Part shown: in pieces, positions 1 through 8,764 of the stretch
How the letters are laid out: each line of letters opens with the position of its first letter
Position numbering within the stretch: position 1 is the stretch's first letter
DNA from: Flavobacterium hydrophilum
Lineage (GTDB): Bacteria; Bacteroidota; Bacteroidia; Flavobacteriales; Flavobacteriaceae
Length of the DNA stretch: 64,000 nucleotides
Assembly (NCBI RefSeq): GCF_003202405.1
Contig: NZ_QJHL01000009.1
Coordinates: forward strand, 46,978-110,977
Direction of reading: 5' to 3'
Made by a program: the position numbers and the translations under genes
Notes under the pieces: generated by a model
Told to the model about the DNA's origin: nothing
Seen by the model: the letters and a program-made list of their open reading frames with translations, nothing else
The model's database searches: none

Positions 1-593
1 TGTTGCAAATTGAAAGTGGAAAAGTGGATTGGGCAGCACATGGTAACGATATTGCCGGTTTGATTAACGACCAGATTGAATTTGATGAAGCTGTAAAAGT
101 TGCGATAGATTTTGCTGAAAAAGACAAAGAAACATTAGTAATCATTACCACAGATCACGGAAATGCAAATCCGGGAATTATTTACGGAAAAAATGCCAAT
201 GACAATTTCGACAGTATTCAGAAATATACACAGACCAACGAATGGATTCTGAATCAGATAAAACCAGAATCTTCTGTTGCGCACGTAAAAGAAATTATTG
301 AAAAAGCAAACGGTCACTCGGTTTCTGATGAAGACGCCAAATATGTATTGGGTTATTATGACGGATTGCACAAAGAAGATGGTTTGTATAATTATAAAAA
401 ATTACCCTATAAAGCTTTCGCAGAAATGCAGGGGAAAATAAATTCGGTAGGCTGGATCAGTATGGATCATTCGGCAGACTATGTCGAATTGGCCATGTTT
501 GGTCCTGGAAGCGAACTCTTAAAACCTTTCGTAAAAAATACCGACTTACATTATCTAATGCTACAAGCTGCAGAAGTGGAGAATAAATTTTAG
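1..593 (+). CDS. alkaline phosphatase, C-terminal part (5' end outside window)
   Basis: This is the last ~197 residues of a periplasmic or extracellular metal-dependent phosphomonoesterase of the PhoA-type alkaline phosphatase family. It releases phosphate from organic esters. The reading frame is open to the window edge, so the gene starts upstream. Visible family motifs are DWAAHGND near the start, TTDHGNANPG (metal-binding Asp and His) at about residue 50 of the fragment, and DHSADYVELAMFGPG near the C-terminus, which carries a late metal-ligand His. A strong hairpin terminator follows at 633. The assignment to the superfamily is firm. The exact subfamily cannot be settled without the N-terminal half that holds the nucleophilic serine. 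Confidence 0.88.
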   Translation, partial: LQIESGKVDWAAHGNDIAGLINDQIEFDEAVKVAIDFAEKDKETLVIITTDHGNANPGIIYGKNANDNFDSIQKYTQTNEWILNQIKPESSVAHVKEIIEKANGHSVSDEDAKYVLGYYDGLHKEDGLYNYKKLPYKAFAEMQGKINSVGWISMDHSADYVELAMFGPGSELLKPFVKNTDLHYLMLQAAEVENKF

Positions 594-632
594 ACGTTGG
601 TAAGATTTTAAAATTCACATCAACAAAAAAGT

Positions 633-668
633 AAGCCGAATCTTAATGAAAAGATTCGGCTTTTTTAT
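633..668 (+). terminator. Rho-independent terminator after alkaline phosphatase
   Basis: A 12-bp stem (AAGCCGAATCTT at 633-644 pairing with 651-662) with a 6-nt loop is followed by a run of six T. It ends transcription of the phosphatase. The A-rich left flank means it may also work for the convergent pruA gene. Confidence 0.85.
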
Positions 669-709
669 ATTGAAAAGTCTTTTAAGACTTTTGACCTTCG
701 ATTTTAAGA

Positions 710-2338
710 CTATTCTCCCAAGAAAGGATATCTGTAGTCTTCAGGAGTTACAAAAGTTTCTTTGATAGTTCTAGGAGAAGCCCAACGCAATAAGTTCAAT
801 GCAGAACCCGCTTTATCGTTAGTTCCCGAAGCTCTTGCACCACCAAAAGGCTGCATTCCTACAACTGCTCCGGTTGGTTTGTCGTTGATGTAGAAGTTAC
901 CTGCTGAATTTTGCAATTTCACAGTAGCTACTTCAATAGCATAGCGATCCTGGCTGAAAACCGCTCCTGTTAAAGCGTACTCAGAAGTTGTATTAACCAA
1001 TTCTAAAGTTTCTTCCCACTTAGCATCTTCGTAGATGTAAATTGTCACAACCGGTCCGAATAATTCGGTTTCCATTGTAGTATATTTTGGATTTGTCGTT
1101 ACAATAACGGTTGGTTCTACAAAGTAACCTACAGATTTGTCATAGTTTCCTCCAACAATAATTTCAGCATCAGCGTCATTTTTAGCCTGATCAATATAAC
1201 TCGCTAATTTATCAAAAGAACCTTCGTGAATAACCGCAGTAATAAAGTTTCCAAAATCTTCCGGAGAACCCATTTTCATCGATTTTACGTCGGTGATCAA
1301 TTGCTCTTTTACAGCTGGCCATAAACTTTGCGGAATATAAACTCTTGAAGCCGCAGAACATTTTTGTCCCTGAAATTCAAAAGCACCACGCGTAATTCCC
1401 GTAACAACTTGTTTTACGTTAGCACTTGGGTGAGCAATGATAAAATCTTTACCACCGGTTTCACCAACGATTCTTGGATATGTTTTATAGTTGTGAATGT
1501 TGGCTCCAATTTTAGCCCAGATATCTTTAAATACATGAGTCGATCCTGTAAAGTGAACACCTGCAAAATCACGGCTTGCCAAAACAGTATCGGTAATCAT
1601 TAAAGCATCTCCAAAAACAACGTTGATAACGCCATCAGGAACACCTGCTTCTTTAAAAACATCCAAAATAATTTTTGTAGAAAATACCTGACTGTCACTT
1701 GGTTTCCAAACCACAACGTTACCCATCATCGCAGCACTTGCCGGAAGATTGGCAGCGATAGCTGTAAAGTTGAATGGCGTAATAGCATAAACAAAACCTT
1801 CAAGCGGTCTGTATTCTAAACGGTTCCAGGTTGTTGAATCCGATTTTGGCTGATCTCCGTAAATTTGAGTCATGAATTCTACGTTGTAACGTAAAAAGTC
1901 GATCAATTCACAAGAAGCATCAATTTCTGCCTGATGAATATTTTTAGACTGACCAATCATAGTCGCAGCATTTATACGTGCTCTGTATGGACCTGCGATT
2001 AATTCAGCCGCTTTTAAGAAAATAGCAGCACGTTGTTCCCACGCCATATTTGCCCAAGCATGTCTTGATTCAAGAGCATTGGCAATCGCTTTTTCGATAT
2101 GTTGTTTTTCAGCCAAATGATATTTTCCAACAACGTGCTGGTGATCATGTGGAGCTGTTATATTTCTGGTATTTCCGGTTCTGATTTCTTCGTTTCCAAT
2201 ATGCAAAGGAACGTCAATTTGAGAATTCCACATTGTAGTGTAAGCTGCCTGAACAGCGGTTCTTTCCGGAGAGTTGGGTGCGTATCCTTTTACCGGTTCA
2301 TTAACCGCTTTAGGTACATTAAAAAATCCTTTTAACAT
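710..2338 (-). CDS. pruA: L-glutamate gamma-semialdehyde dehydrogenase (1-pyrroline-5-carboxylate dehydrogenase)
   Basis: Cytoplasmic NAD-dependent aldehyde dehydrogenase that oxidises glutamate-gamma-semialdehyde, formed from pyrroline-5-carboxylate, to glutamate. This is the second step of proline catabolism. At 542 residues it has the usual length of stand-alone P5C dehydrogenases. It carries the general-base Glu in GETGGKDF (E293) and the catalytic Cys in EFQGQKCSAASR (C327). The C-terminal segment GGARASGTNDKAG is also typical. The partner proline dehydrogenase is not in this window. A candidate promoter box, TACTTTTG, lies about 40 nt upstream on the same strand. Confidence 0.95.
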   Translation of the reverse strand: MLKGFFNVPKAVNEPVKGYAPNSPERTAVQAAYTTMWNSQIDVPLHIGNEEIRTGNTRNITAPHDHQHVVGKYHLAEKQHIEKAIANALESRHAWANMAWEQRAAIFLKAAELIAGPYRARINAATMIGQSKNIHQAEIDASCELIDFLRYNVEFMTQIYGDQPKSDSTTWNRLEYRPLEGFVYAITPFNFTAIAANLPASAAMMGNVVVWKPSDSQVFSTKIILDVFKEAGVPDGVINVVFGDALMITDTVLASRDFAGVHFTGSTHVFKDIWAKIGANIHNYKTYPRIVGETGGKDFIIAHPSANVKQVVTGITRGAFEFQGQKCSAASRVYIPQSLWPAVKEQLITDVKSMKMGSPEDFGNFITAVIHEGSFDKLASYIDQAKNDADAEIIVGGNYDKSVGYFVEPTVIVTTNPKYTTMETELFGPVVTIYIYEDAKWEETLELVNTTSEYALTGAVFSQDRYAIEVATVKLQNSAGNFYINDKPTGAVVGMQPFGGARASGTNDKAGSALNLLRWASPRTIKETFVTPEDYRYPFLGE

Positions 2339-2379
2339 GGGATAAGATATTTTGAAATTACGAATTGTTTAATTTTAGG

Positions 2380-2387
2380 CAAAAGTA
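2380..2387 (-). promoter_or_regulatory. putative -7 promoter box for pruA
   Basis: On the minus strand this reads TACTTTTG, matching the Bacteroidota -7 consensus TAnnTTTG, 42 nt upstream of the pruA ATG. No -33 TTG at ideal spacing is evident. Confidence 0.45.
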
Positions 2388-2484
2388 CAAAGGTTATTTT
2401 GATTATATCACAATACAATATTAAAATGTTGTAATTTAATAAACTAATCCCGTCAAGTTGTAAATGTCTGTTTTTATAAAGTTT

Positions 2485-2492
2485 TAAATTTG
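2485..2492 (+). promoter_or_regulatory. putative -7 promoter box of the DNA repair operon
   Basis: TAAATTTG matches TAnnTTTG. Its position, 22 nt before the ATG at 2514, argues for that ATG over the upstream in-frame TTG at 2490, which lies inside the box itself. Confidence 0.45.
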
Positions 2493-2513
2493 AGAGACTT
2501 CAATTTTTGTATT

Positions 2514-3578
2514 ATGAAAATTCCACTTTTAGCTTTTAACGATAAAGGAATTTACTGTCAACAGGCCGATGTTTATCTCGATCCCTGGCGACCGGTTAAG
2601 AATGCCATTATTACACACGGTCACGCCGATCACTCCCGTTGGGGGCATCAAAACTATATTACACATCATACTAATGTACCAATCATTCGGCATCGTTTGG
2701 GCGAAATAAATGTTACCGGAAAAGAATGGGGAGAAAGCTTTGTCATCAATAATGTAAAGTTCTCGCTTCACCCTGCAGGACACATTATTGGAAGTTCACA
2801 AATTCGTGTTGAACACAAAGGGGAAGTCTGGGTTTTTACAGGAGATTATAAAACCGAAGACGATGGAATTTCAGTTCCATACGAAGTGGTAAAATGCCAC
2901 ACTTTCATTACCGAATGTACTTTTGGATTACCTGCTTTCAATTGGACACCGCAGGCAGAAGTTATTACAGAAATCAACAATTGGTGGGTAGAAAATAAAG
3001 CCGAGGGAAAAACGTCCATTCTTTTTGGATATTCGTTGGGTAAAGCGCAACGACTTTTAAAATATCTCGATACCGATATTGGTAAAATATACACGCATGG
3101 AGCGATTGAAAACATGACTAATGTTTTGCGTCCGATGGTCGATTTTCCTCCAACAACTTTGATTACGCGTGAAACCAAAAAAGAGGAATTTGCTGGAAAT
3201 ATTGTTCTCGCTCCGCCCAGTGCGCATGGAAGTGTTTGGATTAGAAAAATGACGCCTTTTGTGACTGGTTCAGCAAGTGGCTGGATGGCTTTTCGCGGCG
3301 CAAGACGCAGACGTGCGATTGATAAGGGTTTTGTGTTGAGCGATCACTGCGATTGGTACTCACTTTTGGATAGCATCAAAGCCACAGGTGCAGAAAAAGT
3401 AATCTGCACACACGGTTACACCGATATTTTTTCCAAATATTTGAGGGAATTGGGTTACGATGCCAGAACCGAAAAAACACAATATGAAGGTGAAACGGCA
3501 GAAATGGAAAAGGATGAAAAAGAAGTTGTATTCGAACAAAACGAAACCCCGATTATTTCTGAAAATAACGAATTGTAG
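2514..3578 (+). CDS. ligase-associated DNA exonuclease (metallo-beta-lactamase fold)
   Basis: A nuclease of the MBL/beta-CASP type (SNM1/Artemis-like), 354 residues from the ATG. Family members from this cluster are metal-dependent DNA nucleases. The metal-binding signature HGHADH is at residues 35-40, and further ligands are visible in PAGHIIGSS and FTGDYKTEDDG. A late DHCDW and CTHGYTD complete the fold. The gene is first in a four-gene operon with ligase, Lhr-type helicase and PdeM, and its stop codon directly abuts the ligase start. This is the repair cassette studied in Pseudomonas putida. The ATG at 2514 gives MKIPLLAF and was preferred to the TTG at 2490. Confidence 0.92.
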   Translation: MKIPLLAFNDKGIYCQQADVYLDPWRPVKNAIITHGHADHSRWGHQNYITHHTNVPIIRHRLGEINVTGKEWGESFVINNVKFSLHPAGHIIGSSQIRVEHKGEVWVFTGDYKTEDDGISVPYEVVKCHTFITECTFGLPAFNWTPQAEVITEINNWWVENKAEGKTSILFGYSLGKAQRLLKYLDTDIGKIYTHGAIENMTNVLRPMVDFPPTTLITRETKKEEFAGNIVLAPPSAHGSVWIRKMTPFVTGSASGWMAFRGARRRRAIDKGFVLSDHCDWYSLLDSIKATGAEKVICTHGYTDIFSKYLRELGYDARTEKTQYEGETAEMEKDEKEVVFEQNETPIISENNEL

Positions 3579-5180
3579 ATGAAAAATTTCGCCCAACTCA
3601 TAAAAACTCTTGACAGCTCGAATAAAACGAACGTAAAAGTCGATGCCCTGACGACGTATTTTAAAAATGCATCGCCGGAAGATAAAGTATGGACGATTGC
3701 GATTTTGTCTCATCGTCGCCCGCCAAGACCTGTTAATACGACTTTGTTGCGAATTTGGGCAAATGAATTAGCGAATATTCCGCTCTGGCTTTTTGAGGAA
3801 AGTTATCATATTGTCGGTGATTTGGCGGAAACGATTGCTTTAATTATTCCAACTACAAAAGAACATTCGGATAAAAGTTTAACCGAATATCTTCAGGAAA
3901 TTATTGCGTTAAAAAAGAAATCAGATATTGAGAAAAAAGAATATTTGCATGAAAACTGGCTAGCGCTGAATTACTATGAACGCTTTGTCTTTACAAAATT
4001 AATTACCGGAAGTTTACGAATCGGCGTAAGCCAAAAATTAATGACCCGTGCCTTATCAAAAGCAGAAGCTGTTGATGAAGATGCTTTGGCGTATAAATTA
4101 ATGGGAAATTGGGATCCGAATACCATTACTTTCCAGGAATTGATTCTGGATGAAAAAAGCAGCGATTATTTATCAAAACCTTATCCATTTTATCTGGCTT
4201 ATCCAATTGAAGGCGAAGTGGATAATTTAGGAAATCCCGAAGACTGGTCGGTTGAACATAAGTGGGACGGAATCCGTTCACAAACCATTATCCGTGAAAA
4301 CGAAATGTATGTCTGGTCAAGAGGCGAGGAGCTGGTTACTGATAAATATCCGGAGTTTAAATCTTTTATCGGAATTATTCCGGACGGAACCGTTATTGAT
4401 GCTGAAATTCTAGCTTTTCCTGAGAAAGAAATCGGAACTTTTAATGATCTGCAAGCCCGAATAGGACGTAAAACTATTTCGGCCTCTTTGTTGGAAAAAG
4501 TTCCTGTAATATTAAAAGCGTACGATATTTTAGAATGGGAAGGTCAGGATATTCGAAATTTACCTTATTCCGAAAGAAGATTATTATTAGAACAATTATA
4601 TGATTCGATAAAAGATAGAACGCCACATTTTCAATTATCAGAAAGAGTGCTTCTCCATTCCTGGGAAGATGTATCCAACGAAAGGATGCGTGCCCGCGAA
4701 ATGAAAAGCGAAGGCTTGATGTTAAAAAGAAATGATTCACCCTATCAGGTGGGAAGAAAAAAGGGCGATTGGTGGAAATGGAAAATTGAGCCTCTCGTAA
4801 TTGATGCCGTTTTAACCTATGCGATGCGCGGACACGGACGACGCTCCAATCTTTTTACCGATTATACTTTTGCGCTGTGGCAAAACAATGATAATGGAGA
4901 AAGAGAATTAGTAACATTCGCCAAAGCCTATTCCGGTTTAACCGATGCTGAATTCAGAAAAGTTGATGACTTTATCAAAAAAAATACTTTGGAACGATTT
5001 GGTCCGGTTCGAAGTGTAACGCCTCAATTGGTTTTCGAAATTGGTTTTGAAGGAATTGCACTTTCCAAAAGACATAAAAGCGGTATCGCCACCCGTTTTC
5101 CAAGAATCTTGAGATGGCGGCAGGATAAAAAAATAGAGGATGCCAACTCAATTGAAGATTTAAAAAGTATGATTTCATAA
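3579..5180 (+). CDS. ATP-dependent DNA ligase (repair-cluster type)
   Basis: Seals DNA nicks through ligase-AMP and DNA-adenylate intermediates. The protein has 533 residues. A helical N-terminal DNA-binding domain covers roughly residues 1-200, including ITGSLRIGVSQKLMTRAL. The nucleotidyltransferase domain follows, with the adenylated lysine in HKWDG (K228), and then an OB domain with WWKWKIEPL. There is no LigD polymerase or phosphoesterase domain, so it is not a fused LigD, and no Ku gene is nearby. The start is one codon past the exonuclease stop, indicating tight co-translation. It is distinct from the NAD-dependent replicative LigA, which is not in this window. Confidence 0.94.
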   Translation: MKNFAQLIKTLDSSNKTNVKVDALTTYFKNASPEDKVWTIAILSHRRPPRPVNTTLLRIWANELANIPLWLFEESYHIVGDLAETIALIIPTTKEHSDKSLTEYLQEIIALKKKSDIEKKEYLHENWLALNYYERFVFTKLITGSLRIGVSQKLMTRALSKAEAVDEDALAYKLMGNWDPNTITFQELILDEKSSDYLSKPYPFYLAYPIEGEVDNLGNPEDWSVEHKWDGIRSQTIIRENEMYVWSRGEELVTDKYPEFKSFIGIIPDGTVIDAEILAFPEKEIGTFNDLQARIGRKTISASLLEKVPVILKAYDILEWEGQDIRNLPYSERRLLLEQLYDSIKDRTPHFQLSERVLLHSWEDVSNERMRAREMKSEGLMLKRNDSPYQVGRKKGDWWKWKIEPLVIDAVLTYAMRGHGRRSNLFTDYTFALWQNNDNGERELVTFAKAYSGLTDAEFRKVDDFIKKNTLERFGPVRSVTPQLVFEIGFEGIALSKRHKSGIATRFPRILRWRQDKKIEDANSIEDLKSMIS

Positions 5181-5198
5181 GTCAAATCCTCTCCAAAA

Positions 5199-7658
5199 AT
5201 GAACAGAGACGAATTATATACCATCGCAGAAAACTGGTTTCATGATCAGGGCTGGAAAGCATTTCCATTCCAAACCCAGACGTGGACTGCTTTTCTGCAA
5301 GGAAAAAACGGGTTATTGAACGCTCCAACCGGAAGCGGAAAAACGTATGCCTTATGGTTTCCGATCGTTCTCGATTACATGAAGAAAAATCCGAATTATA
5401 AAACCAAACATAAACCCGGATTAAAAGCCATCTGGATAACGCCTTTACGTGCACTTTCTGTTGAAATAAAACAAGCTGCCGAAAGAATTCTTAACGATCT
5501 GGATACGCAAATGACGGTTGGAATTCGGTCCGGAGATACTTCGCAAAGTGAAAGAACAAAGCAAAGCAAAAAAATGCCAGACTTGCTGGTTACCACTCCG
5601 GAAAGTCTGCAATTACTATTGGCTTCAAAAGAATTTGCAAAAACTTTTGCCAGTTGTTCTGCCATTGTGGTTGACGAATGGCACGAACTATTAGGAACAA
5701 AACGTGGCGTCCAAATGGAACTGGCTCTATCCCGACTAAAAAAGGTTGCACCCAAAATGCGAATTTGGGGAATTTCTGCCACCATCGGAAATCTGGAACT
5801 GGCGCAACAGGTATTATTAGGTTTAAATTCTGAGACCTACCAAAATTCAGTTTTGATTAAAGCCCACATCAACAAAAAAATAAAAGTACTTTCGATACTG
5901 CCAGACAAAATGGACAGTTATCCGTGGCGTGGTCACATGGGATTACATCTAATTGATGAGGTTGCTAAAATAGTACGGAAAAGCAAAACTACTTTAATTT
6001 TTACCAATGTACGTTCTGCCTGCGAAATGTGGTTTCAGGCAATATTGGAGAAATATCCGGAGTTTGCCGGAGATATGGCGATGCATCACGGAAGCATAAG
6101 CAGGGAAACCCGTTTGTGGGTTGAAAATGCGATTAGAAACGAAGAATTAAAAGTAGTGGTGTGTACTTCAAGCTTGGATTTGGGAGTAGATTTTGCCCCT
6201 GTTGAAACTATTATTCAGGTAGGCGGTCCAAAAGGTGTTGCCCGTTTTTTGCAAAGAGCAGGACGAAGCGGTCACCAACCCGGTAAAGAAAGTGTGATTT
6301 ACTTTTTGGCAACTCACGCCATAGAATTGATTGAAGCTTCGGCACTTAAAAAAGCGGTTGCTAAAACCATTGTTGAAGACCGAATTCCCTATTTGAACAG
6401 TTGGGATGTTTTGGTGCAATACCTAAATACATTAGCGGTTTCTGACGGATTTTTTCCGGATGAAATTTTTGAAGAGGTGCGACAAACGTTCTGTTATCAA
6501 AACATCACAAAGGAAAACTGGAACTGGATTCTGAACTTCATAACCAATGGAAGTCAGAGTTTACGGGCGTATGATGAATACAAAAAAGTAGAAATTGAAG
6601 AAGACGGCCGTTTTAAAATCAATAGCCGACTGATTGCGATGCACCACAGAATGCAAATTGGAACCATTGTTGGCGACGCATCATTAAATGTGAAATTTTT
6701 AAGCGGAGGTTATATAGGGAATATTGAAGAATGGTTTGCTTCAAAACTCCAGCCGGGAGATGTTTTTACTTTCGCTGGAAAAAGATTGGAATTATTTCGT
6801 GTAAAAAATATGCAGGTATTGGTACGAAAAGCAGATCCTAAAAAAGAATCCCGAACCGTAAGCTGGATGGGCGGGCGAATGGCATTATCGGTGCAAATGA
6901 GTGAATTGCTTCGGGAAGAATTGTACGCTGCTAATTCTGATGATTTGACCCCGGAATTAAAAGCTTTGCAGCCTATTTTTGCAAGACAGAGAAAAGAAAG
7001 TATTGTACCTTCTGATGATGAATTTTTAATTGAAACTTTCAAAACCAGAGAAGGGTATCATGCCGTTTTTTATCTTTTCGAAGGCAGGTTTGTGCATGAA
7101 GCTTTAGCAAGTATTTTATCTTACCGTATCAGTTTACTGTTTCCGATAACTTTTTCGCTGGCGTATAATGATTACGGTTTTGAATTACTCTCCGATCAGG
7201 AGATTGATATGCAGTCTGTTTTTGATAATAATTTATTTTCAACAGAATATGTACACCATGATTTGCAAAAAAGCCTAAATTTAACGGAAATGGCCCGAAG
7301 AAAGTTCAGAGATATTGCTGTAATTGCCGGTCTGGTTTTTACGGGAATGCCCGGAAGACCTGTTAAAACAAAGCATTTACAGAGCGGATCACAATTGCTT
7401 TTTGAAGTTTTCAGGGATTATGAACCGGATAATTTATTACTCCAGCAGGCATATTCAGAAACAATTGAACATCAGCTGGAAGAAGGACGCTTGATTCAGG
7501 CTTTGGAAAGAGTGAATAAACAGACTATTGTCTGGAAACAGTGCAAAAAGCCTACACCATTTAGTTTTCCAATCATTACAGACCGATTGAGGGAAAAATT
7601 ATCCAGTGAGACATTGGCAGAAAGGATCAAAAAAATGACAGCGAGTTACATGAAATAA
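5199..7658 (+). CDS. ligase-associated DEXH-box DNA helicase (Lhr-Core type)
   Basis: Superfamily 2 ATPase of 819 residues, likely a 3'-5' helicase acting with the neighbouring nuclease and ligase. Walker A APTGSGKT is at residues 42-49 and the Walker B/DEXH box DEWH at 159-162. ISATIGNLE is motif III, and QRAGRSGHQPG is motif VI in the second RecA domain. A winged-helix and Lhr-specific C-terminal half follows, without the very long extension of full-length Lhr, which fits the Lhr-Core length. It lies 18 nt after the ligase and 4 nt before pdeM. Function is from the family; the cluster context is direct. Confidence 0.93.
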   Translation: MNRDELYTIAENWFHDQGWKAFPFQTQTWTAFLQGKNGLLNAPTGSGKTYALWFPIVLDYMKKNPNYKTKHKPGLKAIWITPLRALSVEIKQAAERILNDLDTQMTVGIRSGDTSQSERTKQSKKMPDLLVTTPESLQLLLASKEFAKTFASCSAIVVDEWHELLGTKRGVQMELALSRLKKVAPKMRIWGISATIGNLELAQQVLLGLNSETYQNSVLIKAHINKKIKVLSILPDKMDSYPWRGHMGLHLIDEVAKIVRKSKTTLIFTNVRSACEMWFQAILEKYPEFAGDMAMHHGSISRETRLWVENAIRNEELKVVVCTSSLDLGVDFAPVETIIQVGGPKGVARFLQRAGRSGHQPGKESVIYFLATHAIELIEASALKKAVAKTIVEDRIPYLNSWDVLVQYLNTLAVSDGFFPDEIFEEVRQTFCYQNITKENWNWILNFITNGSQSLRAYDEYKKVEIEEDGRFKINSRLIAMHHRMQIGTIVGDASLNVKFLSGGYIGNIEEWFASKLQPGDVFTFAGKRLELFRVKNMQVLVRKADPKKESRTVSWMGGRMALSVQMSELLREELYAANSDDLTPELKALQPIFARQRKESIVPSDDEFLIETFKTREGYHAVFYLFEGRFVHEALASILSYRISLLFPITFSLAYNDYGFELLSDQEIDMQSVFDNNLFSTEYVHHDLQKSLNLTEMARRKFRDIAVIAGLVFTGMPGRPVKTKHLQSGSQLLFEVFRDYEPDNLLLQQAYSETIEHQLEEGRLIQALERVNKQTIVWKQCKKPTPFSFPIITDRLREKLSSETLAERIKKMTASYMK

Positions 7659-7662
7659 TAAC

Positions 7663-8295
7663 ATGAAAATTACAATCAACAATCAAAAATTTGTTTTACA
7701 CTCGTGTGGGGCTGCTTATTGGGAAGAAAAGAAAATACTTCTAATATCTGATCTGCATTTGGGCAAAGTATCACATTTTAGAAAACACGGCATGCCAATT
7801 CCGGAGAAAGCCGTTCAGGAAAATTTTAATCGATTGAATAATGTTTTAGAATTATTTGATGCCGAAACGATTATTTTTTTGGGAGATTTATTTCACAGTA
7901 AAATCAATAATGAATGGAATTTCTTTGCAGACTGGACAAAGACAATTTTGCAAAGGATTATTTTGATTGAAGGCAATCACGACATTATTTCAAAAAAATA
8001 TTATACAGTTTTAAATATCGAAATTTATTCGGAACTAATAATTGATGATTTTCTGCTTACACATCATCCAACAGAACGTGAAAATTTATTTAATTTTTGC
8101 GGTCACATTCATCCCGGAATTAAACTAAAAGGATTAGGAAAACAATTCTTAAGCTTGTCTTGTTTTTTCAGAAAAACGAATCAAATGATTTTTCCGGCTT
8201 TTGGAGAATTTACGGGGAATTATTATCTGACTCCCACAGAAAATGACAAAGTATATGCTCTTGCCAAGGGGGAAATAATAGAAATTAAAAACTAA
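7663..8295 (+). CDS. pdeM: ligase-associated DNA damage response endonuclease PdeM
   Basis: Calcineurin-like metallophosphoesterase, 210 residues, last gene of the four-gene repair operon. The dinuclear metal site is visible in order: SDLHLGK (D30, H32), LGDLFHS (D75), EGNHD (104-107), THHP (H134-H135) and CGHIHPG (147-150). Family members act as Mn-dependent phosphodiesterases or endonucleases. The gene starts 4 nt after the helicase stop and faces apaG, whose stop lies 1 nt beyond. No signal peptide is seen, so it should act in the cytoplasm on DNA ends or intermediates made by the cluster partners. Confidence 0.9.
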   Translation: MKITINNQKFVLHSCGAAYWEEKKILLISDLHLGKVSHFRKHGMPIPEKAVQENFNRLNNVLELFDAETIIFLGDLFHSKINNEWNFFADWTKTILQRIILIEGNHDIISKKYYTVLNIEIYSELIIDDFLLTHHPTERENLFNFCGHIHPGIKLKGLGKQFLSLSCFFRKTNQMIFPAFGEFTGNYYLTPTENDKVYALAKGEIIEIKN

Positions 8296-8296
8296 T

Positions 8297-8683
8297 TTAA
8301 TTCAAGGCGAAAGGTGCGCACATTCTAAAAGTAGGAACTATCACCTTAAAAATTTTGGTTGTAGTAAAATTGATCATATTAAAATGACCTTTCATTGCAC
8401 CATAAGGAGATGATAATAAACAACCTGAACTATAGGTGTGATTTTCTCCTGGTTTTAAAACAGGTTTTTTTCCGATAACGCCTTCTCCGTCAACTACTTC
8501 AAGATCGTTTAAAGAGTCGAAAATTTCCCAGTGACGTGATGTTAACTGTACAGAATCTTTACTGTGATTTTCGATTGTAACAACATAACTAAATGCAAAA
8601 TGAATCTTGTAGTTCTTGAAGTAAGTACCTTCAAAACTAGTTAAAACAGATATTTTTATGCCTCTTGTTATCTGAGAAACCAT
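8297..8683 (-). CDS. apaG: ApaG-domain protein
   Basis: A single FN3-like ApaG domain of 128 residues, matching the usual stand-alone length. The conserved segment SPYGAMKGHFNMI lies near the C-terminus, and the core contains TYFKNYKIHFAFSYVV. ApaG was linked to cobalt and magnesium resistance in enterobacteria. Its biochemical role is unresolved, so only the family name is secure. It converges on pdeM with a 1-nt gap and no room for a separate terminator. A candidate -7 box (TAAGTTTG on the minus strand) lies at 8718-8725. Confidence 0.9.
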   Translation of the reverse strand: MVSQITRGIKISVLTSFEGTYFKNYKIHFAFSYVVTIENHSKDSVQLTSRHWEIFDSLNDLEVVDGEGVIGKKPVLKPGENHTYSSGCLLSSPYGAMKGHFNMINFTTTKIFKVIVPTFRMCAPFALN

Positions 8684-8717
8684 AACTAAAGTAGTATATA
8701 TGTGTGCGTTATAACTG

Positions 8718-8725
8718 CAAACTTA
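8718..8725 (-). promoter_or_regulatory. putative -7 promoter box for apaG
   Basis: The minus strand reads TAAGTTTG, 34 nt upstream of the apaG start, matching TAnnTTTG. Confidence 0.4.
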
Positions 8726-8764
8726 CAAAAAAAAATGATTCAATTTAAATCCTTTTTAGAATGT

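Noticed and set aside
3360..3713. 117-codon minus-strand ORF opposite the exonuclease and ligase
   Set aside because: It is fully antisense to two well-supported genes and is Phe/Cys-rich in the way typical of frame shadows.
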